The translations under genes were made by a program, and so were the position numbers. DNA of 64,000 nucleotides, taken from Eriocheir sinensis (taxonomy: Eukaryota; Arthropoda; Malacostraca; Decapoda; Varunidae). The notes below the pieces were generated by a model that worked only from the letters and a program-made list of their open reading frames with translations, was not told the origin of the DNA and searched no databases. The DNA lies in NCBI RefSeq assembly GCF_024679095.1, contig NC_066531.1, positions 4,590,858 to 4,654,857 of the forward strand, in the 5' to 3' direction. This document shows, in pieces, positions 56,631-64,000 of this stretch (the stretch's first letter is position 1; each line of letters begins with the position of its first letter).

Positions 56631-56714
56631 CTGAATGTGTGCCGCCTTCTTGCACAGGATGAATCACATCAGGTGGAGATCCACATCTTGTGTTAGCCTC
56701 TTGATCTGGTGTCC
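56631..56714 (-). CDS. THAP gene tandem exon, 5th
   Basis: Identical by eye to the copy at 56101, with the same acceptor, donor and phase. Confidence 0.6.
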
Positions 56715-56873
56715 CTGTAAGAGATAACTTTTATGAAGTAAATTGGCACAAAACATATGGTATTCTCTCTCCCTCTCTCTTGGTACAAAAATTATGGTTT
56801 TCTCTCTCTCTCTCTCTCTCTCTCTCTTGGTACAAAAATTATGGTATTCTCTCTCTTGGTATAAAAACTATGG

Positions 56874-56930
<57 letters not shown>

Positions 56931-57008
56931 TACAAAAATTATGGTATTCTCTCTCTCTCTTGGTATAAAAATTATGGTATTCTCTCTCTCTTGGTATAAA
57001 AATTATGG

Positions 57009-57051
<43 letters not shown>

Positions 57052-57124
57052 TACAAAAATTATGGTATTCTCTCTCTCTTCAAAGAACATAAAAACAAGA
57101 AAAGAAAATAGTCCCAGTACCCAC

Positions 57125-57208
57125 CTGAATGTGTGCCGCCTTCTTGCACAGGATGAATCACATCAGGTGGAGATCCACATCTTGTGTTAGCCTCTTGATC
57201 TGGTGTCC
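57125..57208 (-). CDS. THAP gene tandem exon, 4th
   Basis: Identical exon and splice sites. The CT tract on its upstream side is shorter than in the 56101 and 56631 units. Confidence 0.6.
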
Positions 57209-57252
57209 CTGTAAGAGATAACTTTATGAAATTAATTGGTCCAAACTTATGG

Positions 57253-57319
<67 letters not shown>

Positions 57320-57372
57320 TACAAGAATTATGGTTCTTTCTCTCTCTCTCTCTCTTGGTACAAAAATTATGG

Positions 57373-57435
<63 letters not shown>

Positions 57436-57513
57436 TACAAAATTATGGTATTCTCTCTCTCTCTCTCTTCAAAGAACATAAAAAAAGAAAAAGAAAATAG
57501 TGCCAGTACCCAC

Positions 57514-57597
57514 CTGAATGTGTGCCGCCTTCTTGCACAGGATGAATCACATCAGGTGGAGATCCACATCTTGTGTTAGCCTCTTGATCTGGTGTCC
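57514..57597 (-). CDS. THAP gene tandem exon, 3rd
   Basis: Identical exon and splice sites. Confidence 0.6.
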
Positions 57598-57642
57598 CTG
57601 TAAGAGATAACTTTATGAAATTAATTGGTACAAAACTTATGG

Positions 57643-57717
<75 letters not shown>

Positions 57718-57770
57718 TACAAGAATTATGGTTCTTTCTCTCTCTCTCTCTCTTGGTACAAAAATTATGG

Positions 57771-57805
<35 letters not shown>

Positions 57806-57883
57806 TATAAAAATTATGGTATTCTCTCTCTCTCTCTCTTCAAAGAACATAAAAAATGAAAAGAAAATAGTGCCAGTACCCAC

Positions 57884-57967
57884 CTGAATGTGTGCCGCCT
57901 TCTTGCACAGGATGAATCACATCAGGTGGAGATCCACATCTTGTGTTAGCCTCTTGATCTGGTGTCC
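57884..57967 (-). CDS. THAP gene tandem exon, 2nd
   Basis: Identical exon and splice sites. Confidence 0.6.
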
Positions 57968-58012
57968 CTGTAAGAGATAACTTTATGAAATTAATTGGTA
58001 CAAAACTTATGG

Positions 58013-58047
<35 letters not shown>

Positions 58048-58123
58048 TACAAAAATTATGGTATTCTCTCTCTCTCTCTTGGTACAAAAATTATGGTCTT
58101 CTCTCTCTCTTGGTACTTGGTAA

Positions 58124-58165
<42 letters not shown>

Positions 58166-58208
58166 AAAGAACATAAATAAAAGAAGAGAAAATAGTGCCA
58201 GTACCCAC

Positions 58209-58292
58209 CTGAATGTGTGCCGCCTTCTTGCACAGGATGAATCACATCAGGTGGATATCCACATCTTGTGTTAGCCTCTTGATCTGGTGTCC
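58209..58292 (-). CDS. THAP gene tandem exon, 1st after THAP exon
   Basis: Same exon with one base change (TCT to TAT in coding sense), Ser to Tyr after 'TRCG'. Splice sites are intact. It is joined in phase 1 to the THAP exon ending at 58935. Confidence 0.6.
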
Positions 58293-58527
58293 CTGTAAGA
58301 GATAACTTTATGAAATTAATTGGTACTGGGGGGGGCTGGGGGGAGCGCTGTAAGCCTTCCCGAGAATTTTCTTTTTATATTGGGCTATTTTATGTGCTTC
58401 CTGAAGCCACATGAGCAAATTATTTCCATAAAAAAAATCCTGTATTCCCACTACTGTTAATGTCATCACTGGTAACTAAGTATATACAGTAAACAGACTA
58501 TGTAACTAAACCAATAAGGATCATGAA

Positions 58528-58744
58528 ACTTGACATGCACTTGCTACCCACATGAATTTAAATCCGAACCTAACCGTCGCCGCCGCCCCCCCCTCTCTCT
58601 CTCTCTCTCGTTTGAATCTATACTAATATTAAAAGTCACCCCCTTCTTTATCTCCTACATGGGGGGGGGGAGAGGAAAGAGGGTGACATGCACTTGCTAC
58701 CCACATGAACTTAAATCCAAACCTAACCGTCGCCGCCCCCCCCC

Positions 58745-58790
<46 letters not shown>
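58528..58790. repeat. Duplication, about 155-bp period, with CT tracts
   Basis: GACATGCACTTGCTACCCAC and AACCTAACCGTCGCCGCC followed by C-run and (CT)n occur twice (58530 and 58685). It lies in the putative first intron of the THAP gene. Confidence 0.9.
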
Positions 58791-58792
<2 letters not shown>

Positions 58793-58934
58793 GTAACTAG
58801 TTTTTTAGATAAGGTTACAAAAAACTACTTTATTGACATATATGGTGCTATTATCATCACCCCGCCAAGTATACACAATACAATATCATGCTATAATGCG
58901 AAAATAATATAATTTTATTAATAATAAAGCTTAC

Positions 58935-59241
58935 CTTGTGTTGAGCGTTGAACCATTGGTACAGCATCAGCATTCAGAGTTCTGCGAGTATATGGTATTG
59001 GAAGGCCTAGCAATTCGTATTTTAAGTGTCTTTCATAGTCACTTGGTTTAAAATGTAAACTGCAGATTCTTGCATTTTTAATGTTCCTATTTTCTAGACT
59101 GCAGGCTGCTATCCACTTCTCTCTCTGAAACTCATTCTTAGGGAAGCGATGCAGCCTGATATTCTCTTGCCGCTTGTAGGCATTAGAACTGCACTCACGC
59201 ACAATACAATAATAAGGCATTTTCTTCCTTAAAGTGGCCAC
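58935..59241 (-). CDS. THAP zinc-finger first exon
   Basis: Starts at ATG 59241 ('MATLRKKMPYYC') or 59220. A complete THAP domain: 'MPYYCIVRECSSNAYK', 'IRLHRFPKNEFQREKWIAAC', 'ICSLHFKPSDYERHL' and 'LNADAVPMV', with C-x4-C, central P and W, and C-x-x-H. Donor GTAAGC follows 'RSTQ' plus one base (phase 1). The next compatible exons on this strand are the six 84-bp copies, all phase 1, which could lengthen the protein by 28 residues each. The domain binds DNA through zinc. No catalytic domain was found downstream, so it is either a host regulator or the N-terminal part of a P-type transposon gene. Confidence 0.85.
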
Positions 59242-59346
59242 TGGCTTGCCTGATCACGCGCCGAAAAAAAAAATCAAGGATGGCGAACACCCTCTATGAC
59301 GCACGTCAGCCCACCACCAGAGCCGCGCGCCAACTGTTGGGCCAAG

Positions 59347-59354
59347 TGACGTCA
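59347..59354. promoter_or_regulatory. CRE-like palindrome upstream of THAP gene
   Basis: TGACGTCA in AAGTGACGTCACTGC, about 106 bp upstream of the first ATG, as at the other THAP exon (28737-28744). Confidence 0.45.
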
Positions 59355-59477
59355 CTGCTGACTCCGCCTGTTGCTCCGCCCATGCGCGCTACTTTCAAAA
59401 ATAAGGAGAAAATTGACTTGACTTAGGGCAGCACGACACAAGGCTGTGTAGGGAGGTGAGGACGGGGGTAAGGAGAG

Positions 59478-59900
59478 CGCTGATTGGCTGGCGGCCTCTC
59501 TCACTCACCTGTTGAGAGGCAGTGTATAATGGTATATGTTTATGTTTTATTCGTTATATCTTGTCTCATGTACGTGACAGATAATTTCTGTTGGTACCTT
59601 TAGACTCGGCAATGAATGGGGAACTTTCGATACTCAGGAAAAAGATAGCAATAAGCAACTATAAAGAAATTTTGGCGAGTTGAAGTGAAAGCTTTCTTCC
59701 GATATCTTTATAACGCTGTTTATTTATCATCATTTCCTGAATAAATATTCAAAGGTATGCTGCTATAAACTATTGCATTTCATTGAGGGATGTCTCCTGA
59801 ACGCAATACAATTGTCAACTTATAGTTAGAAGGTAATGTAAGTGAATTACAAAATAATTTATGGGAAGGTATGACTCGCGGGAAAGGGCGAGCGGCGGAG
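59478..59900 (+). repeat. Dispersed repeat, copy 2
   Basis: See the 53640-54090 copy. Starts CTGATTGGCTGGC and ends near ATGACTCGCGGGAA. Lies upstream of the THAP gene. Confidence 0.85.
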
Positions 59901-60318
59901 TGCGGCCGGCCAGGCGGCAGACTCATGCTGCAGGTGAGGGGGAGGGGAGGCTCAGGCAGTGAAGACAGCACAGCAGTGAGGGGGGAAAGCAGAAAATATA
60001 TAGGCCGGGTGTATTTTACTTACTTGATTTTACTTATAGATACGATGCATCCTTTGGCACAACATGAAAGTAATGGTGCTAATCTGACGATTATTGACAC
60101 TGGATTGATAGTTTTCCTGTGGAACATATAGGTTATATAGCTACATGAAATAAAATCACGCCATGAACACTTTACCCCCCATTTCTTTTCTTAAATGCCT
60201 GGACGGTGTGGTATTGTGAGTAAAACAAAAAAAATGTGTGTAATATAGCCTACCTTGAACCGTGAAATTAGAAAATGCCTCAAAGCATGTCATGTCCCGC
60301 GTTTAGGAAATGCTACTT

Positions 60319-60320
<2 letters not shown>

Positions 60321-60372
<52 letters not shown>
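60321..60372. repeat. (GA)n microsatellite
   Basis: GA repeat in the upstream part of the Tc1/mariner-type element. Confidence 0.97.
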
Positions 60373-60376
<4 letters not shown>

Positions 60377-60859
60377 TATGTATAGGTGAAGTAATAAAGT
60401 CACGGAGTGATCAAAAACAACATGTGACTGGATCCGTAATTAAGTCCAGTTGTGACTGGATACAGGGTGGTTGGGGGGGTAGAAGGATGGGCTAGACTGG
60501 AGTGAAGAAAGTGGGCGTGGCATGATAAGTGACAATTGCTTATGTATTTCACTATTATTCAGTGTATTAATTACAAACCGTCATCCAGACAATACGTTGC
60601 ACATCTTCTCATTGAATTTTATCATATGAAGACATCTACTCATGAACACCTGTTCCATATTTCCTATAAATTAAGTGTGAATGGGTCCGAGAAAACACAA
60701 ATTCAGCGGCAGAGACTCTATTTCGACCACGGAGATAACCTCGCTACTTTTGCGTCCGCACAGACGTCATAAATAGGTCACGACCTTGACATCAGGTGCA
60801 TTCAAGAAATAGCCGCCAGCCTTTGCAGTGTCAACATCTTTACTCGATCCATTATATCG

Positions 60860-61080
60860 GTAAGTCTTGAGTTCCTAAGTGTCTGTTAAATGTTAATGTT
60901 AAGTTGTAAACCTTTGTGTCTATCACAGTGACAGTCATCTCCCATTGTCTGCCAACTTAATGTCAACCTCACAGTGTGAACTATATAATGTCTAAAATTT
61001 AAGAAACGTCACATATTGTCTACCAAACTTTACAATGTCAGTCAACCTAACAGCGGTTTTTTTTTTTTCTTTCTTTTTAG
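60860..61080 (+). other. Putative 5' intron of the transposase gene
   Basis: Donor GGTAAGTC at 60859 and acceptor TTTTTTTCTTTCTTTTTAG ending at 61080, with a strong polypyrimidine tract. Splicing would remove the in-frame upstream extension starting at 61016 and place the first ATG at 61100. Confidence 0.5.
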
Positions 61081-61099
61081 CTGTGCTGGACACCCCATC

Positions 61100-62407
61100 A
61101 TGGCTGAAGGAGGCAGCATTATTGAAGGTATCAGCAAAACATCTGAAGATGGCAGTGAAGCTGAAGGGGGTGATGCAGTTGAACAGACAACTGGAGATGG
61201 CAGTGCAGCTCGTGATGCAGTGCACAGATTTAGAAGTCAGACCAGGAAAATAATACTGAATGTGTACCATTTCTTTCGCGGACAGTGGGGGACAGATTCC
61301 AGCAGTGAAGTAGTGGAGAAAACCTCGAAGGCTACAGTGAAAAGGATTAGGCAAGAGGCAGCTAGACATGGCGGCAGCATCCTCCCTTCACCTGTTCAGC
61401 AAAGCAAGAGAGTGAGACTGAGGGGCAACATCGACAGTTTTGACAAGGACTGCATCAGGAAGGAAATTTTATCTTTCTATGAAAGAGGAGAACTGCCAAC
61501 TTTATCTGCCCTTCTTGAGAAAGTAAAGGAGGAGCCAGTGAATTACCATGGTGGAAAAACAACATTGTGGAAAATTGTGAGAGGGCTTGGATTTCGGCAC
61601 AAAAAAGTGACAAGTGGCAGAGCTATTTTAATGGAGCGAGGTGACATTGTGGCACATAGAACTGAATACTTAAGACTGATTGAAAAAAATAGAAATTGCA
61701 GCCCCTCCACACGCAGACAAGAAGTGTACATTGATGAAACATGGGTAAACCAAAATGAATGTGTGCAACGATGCTGGACAGTGGCTGATGGATCAGTTGG
61801 ACCGAAACTTAAAACTGGTAAAGGCTCAAGATTCATCGTGGTACACGCCGGAAGTGAAGAGGGTTTTGTTCAGGGTGCACTAATGCTGTTTCGGTCAAAG
61901 TTTGGTGCAAAAGGTGATTACCATGATTCCATGGACCATGAAAAATTCAAAATGTGGTTTGAGGAGCAGCTGCTACCAAACATAAATGAAAGATCGCTAA
62001 TAATCATGGACAACGCGTCTTACCACAGCAAAATTGAAAATAAAATTCCAACGTGCAGCAACAGGAAAAGTGAAATTGTTGAATGGCTTTCTGCTAATAA
62101 CGTCCAACACGATCCATCAGTGTCAAAACAGAAACTAATACAAATAGCAAAACTAAACAAAGAAAAGCAGAGATACGTGATTGATGAAATAGCCCGTGCC
62201 AATGGACATCAAGTGCTGCGACTGCCACCTTATTACTGCCAGTTTAATCCAATAGAACTTATTTGGGCACAGGTAAAGAGTGACGTTCGGTCCAAAAACT
62301 CTAATTCAAATCAGTCCCTTAAAATTGTCGATGAACTTACAAGAGCGGCAATAAATAAAGTCACCAAGGAAGACTGGAAAAGTGTATTGCTCATGTTAAG
62401 AAAATAG
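61100..62407 (+). CDS. Tc1/mariner-superfamily transposase with wide D-E spacing
   Basis: 435 codons from ATG 61100, chosen because it directly follows a strong splice acceptor. An acidic N-terminus is followed by HTH regions ('KATVKRIRQEA', 'GGKTTLWKIVRGLGFRHKK') and a DDE_3 catalytic domain: D212 in 'VYIDETWVNQNE', D304 in 'LIIMDNASYHS', E386 in 'YYCQFNPIELIWAQVKSD'. D304 and E386 are 82 apart, far more than the 34-41 usual in Tc1/mariner; this resembles the DD82E (Sailor) group as I recall it. The frame closes at 62407, but a one-base shift near 62382 would give an acidic 45-residue tail ending at 62523, so a single indel is likely. Otherwise the gene looks intact. Confidence 0.85.
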   Translation: MAEGGSIIEGISKTSEDGSEAEGGDAVEQTTGDGSAARDAVHRFRSQTRKIILNVYHFFRGQWGTDSSSEVVEKTSKATVKRIRQEAARHGGSILPSPVQQSKRVRLRGNIDSFDKDCIRKEILSFYERGELPTLSALLEKVKEEPVNYHGGKTTLWKIVRGLGFRHKKVTSGRAILMERGDIVAHRTEYLRLIEKNRNCSPSTRRQEVYIDETWVNQNECVQRCWTVADGSVGPKLKTGKGSRFIVVHAGSEEGFVQGALMLFRSKFGAKGDYHDSMDHEKFKMWFEEQLLPNINERSLIIMDNASYHSKIENKIPTCSNRKSEIVEWLSANNVQHDPSVSKQKLIQIAKLNKEKQRYVIDEIARANGHQVLRLPPYYCQFNPIELIWAQVKSDVRSKNSNSNQSLKIVDELTRAAINKVTKEDWKSVLLMLRK

Positions 62408-62607
62408 AGGATGAATACAGAAGTAAAGACATCGCTAGGGAACATCTTCTTGAAAACTTTGTAGTGAATATCGATGATGAGACCGATGAAACAAGCGAGA
62501 GAAGTGGTGATGAGTTTGTGTAACCTCTTTGTATGCTTGTGAACTCGACGACAGACGCAACACATAATTTCATCTTATTTTCCAGACAATCTTTTGACAT
62601 GGTTTGA

Positions 62608-62608
<1 letters not shown>

Positions 62609-62673
<65 letters not shown>
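62609..62673. repeat. (CT)n microsatellite
   Basis: CT repeat just downstream of the transposase. No gene in 62674-63055. Confidence 0.97.
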
Positions 62674-62674
<1 letters not shown>

Positions 62675-62980
62675 AAGAAGGAAAGACGCAACAAATGTAC
62701 TTGCTTAAGATTAAAGGATAAATATTGGATGAACATTGCCAAACAAAATATTTTCTTAGACTATATTACGTTTATGTGTAAATAAATGAGGAAGATGTAA
62801 ATTTCGTTGTTTTCCTATATTCCTGTAAAGTAATATAAATGAAACCATTGTTGTAAAATGCCAATATAAAGCCTCAGCTATGGTAACTCTTGCCTTATAT
62901 GCACCTATATCACTGGAACCATATCCCACACAACCATGCTTTCCTTTAGAATTATGTAAAGTGGCACCTCCTTCCTAAAG

Positions 62981-62981
<1 letters not shown>

Positions 62982-63023
<42 letters not shown>
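62982..63023. repeat. (GT)n microsatellite
   Basis: GT repeat inside the element next to the right inverted repeat. Confidence 0.97.
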
Positions 63024-63024
<1 letters not shown>

Positions 63025-63359
63025 CCTCGCAAACCTTAGCGGGAAGAAGTCCTATCTTCATGGCGTGATTTTATTTCATGTAGCTATATAACCTATATGT
63101 TCCACAGGAAAAACTATCAATCCAGTGTCAATAATCGTCAGATTAGCACCATTACTTTCATGTTGTGCCAAAGGATGCATCGTATCTATAAGTAAAATCA
63201 AGTAAGTAAAATAATAAATAATGCATGCAGGACACCCGGCCTATATATTTTCTGTTGTGCCAAAGGATGCATCGTATCTATAAGTAAAATCAAGTAAGTA
63301 AAATAATAAATAATGCATGCAGGACACCCGGCCTATATATTTTCTGCTTTCCCCTTTTG

Positions 63360-64000
63360 TTTATAGCTGATCGGAGCTCGGCTGTGCCTATTTCCATAGT
63401 CAACAGATGGGCCTGTGTTAGGCGCTGCAGATCAATCGTATGGTGTGGCCTGGTTCTTGTTGGGTCCTGTTGGAGCCATGCCTTTACTTCCCGTTCATTG
63501 TCTTGGTCATAATGAGCGTTGTCTTCAGGTCTTATTGTGAACACCGACTTCCAGGTTTCTCTGAACTCTTGGGCAATACCCTCGTCATCCTGTATTTTGA
63601 CTCCTCCCTTTTCTAGGTGTCTGCCAGAGGGCTTTTGGGTCCTTGTATTTCTCGGCGAGGCCTTTTATTGTGTTTTTCCAGTGCCTGTTGTATGCTGTTT
63701 TGCACGTATCTTGTAGCGTTCGTTGGAGAACTCTACTTTGTTGATAAAGATCATGCGTCCAGCCGTGCCGCCCGGCGTATCGGAGGATGTTGGTAAAACG
63801 TAGCTGTGCGTCCGTAATCTCTTGGTTGCGGTGGGGGTGTGATAGTGTTTTGTGCCTTGTGAGGGGTATTGCTTGTGCTTGGGCAGTTTTGACAGCGGTA
63901 TACCAGGTGTTGACAGCGGTTTCTATGTCATCTGTGTTTTTCCCCTCTAGATGTAGGTCAGGTAGTTCTGAGTCAATAATGTTCTTATATTGCTCCCAAT
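63360..64000 (-). pseudogene. LINE ORF2, region between endonuclease and RT, partial
   Basis: Enters from the right window edge: 'WEQYKNIIDSELPDLHLEG', 'AVNTWYTAVKTAQAQAIPLT', 'HWKNTIKGLAEKYKDPKALW', then after a one-base shift near 63610 'GIAQEFRETWKSVFTIRPED' and 'MEIGTAELRSAINK'. This is the linker preceding RT motif 0/1 in I/jockey-type ORF2 proteins. The RT itself is absent: the frame is cut by the Tc1/mariner-type element's right arm at about 63355. The endonuclease may lie beyond 64000. Confidence 0.7.

Larger units (their letters stand above)
56080..58330 (-). repeat. Tandem array of six exon-bearing units
   Basis: Six units of 530, 494, 389, 370, 325 and about 140 bp. Each has a constant part (an 84-bp exon plus flanking intron ends) and a variable (CT)n part punctuated by TTGGTACAAAAATTATGGTA and TTCAAAGAACATAAAAA. 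Length differences come from the CT runs and the number of punctuating words. Confidence 0.95.
59981..63355 (+). mobile_element. Tc1/mariner-type element with long inverted repeats
   Basis: About 180 bp at 59981-60170 recur inverted at 63056-63355 (outer GGGGAAAGCAGAAAATATAT, then TAGGCCGGGTGT; inner GTTATATAGCTACATGAAAT, then AAAATCACGCCATGAA). The right arm holds an extra tandem copy of about 93 bp. Between the arms lies one transposase gene with a small 5' intron. The target duplication was not resolved, and the arms could instead belong to a host element into which the transposon jumped. Confidence 0.7.

Noticed and set aside
56101..58292. CRISPR-like array
   Set aside because: Regular repeats are present, but spacers are CT microsatellites, the repeat is 84 bp with splice sites, and the genome is eukaryotic.
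61016..61099. Upstream start of the mariner-type transposase at 61016
   Set aside because: The extra residues translate a splice polypyrimidine tract; the ATG at 61100 follows the acceptor.

Overview
The window reads as nuclear DNA of an arthropod, most likely a decapod crustacean. Evidence: split exons with GT/AG borders, many very long dinucleotide runs, arthropod-type TTAGG repeats, and a dense nested set of animal transposons (piggyBac, hAT, Harbinger, MULE, a Tc1/mariner relative, Ty3/gypsy, BEL/Pao, jockey-like LINEs, tRNA-derived SINEs). The species cannot be fixed from the sequence. No bacterial operon, CRISPR array, rRNA gene or canonical tRNA gene was seen. Layout. 0-10 kb: a HARBI1 relic, a gypsy RT scrap, a GC-rich block of hairpins, then a SWIM plus YqaJ-nuclease gene (exons at 3840, 8204 and 8666) whose intron holds a broken piggyBac element (4301-8176). 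10-15 kb: a hairpin, then a DDE_Tnp_4 transposase relic split by a 2,459-bp hAT-like element with a perfect 8-bp target duplication. 16-18.8 kb: LINE relics and a promoter-like repeat. 18.8-26.1 kb: a FLYWCH/FAR1-like + MULE + SWIM transposase gene on the minus strand, with exons in consistent phase. Its last coding part is split by a 3,007-bp element (19696-22702) with terminal inverted repeats and a 7-bp duplication. That element carries a TTAGG array, a large palindrome and a GC-rich gene I cannot identify. 26-32 kb: inverted-repeat elements around a THAP exon, a three-finger C2H2 exon and a second THAP-like exon. 32-40 kb: LINE 3' ends, a BEL/Pao gag and short dispersed repeats. 40-48.6 kb: SINE-like and tandem repeats, a nearly complete jockey-like LINE and a truncated hAT transposase. 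48.9-52.5 kb: a minisatellite split by an element with 160-bp inverted repeats, then the 3' part of a gypsy element with an envelope-like region. 52.6-59.3 kb: palindromic and minisatellite DNA, then a THAP gene whose first exon is followed by six near-identical 84-bp exons in a tandem array. 60-64 kb: a Tc1/mariner-type element with a nearly intact transposase and long inverted repeats, then a LINE ORF running off the window. The two most unusual structures are the THAP gene with six tandem phase-1 exons (28 residues each) and the 3-kb element that interrupts the MULE gene. The exon calls rest on splice motifs and phase agreement seen by eye; none was tested against transcripts or databases.
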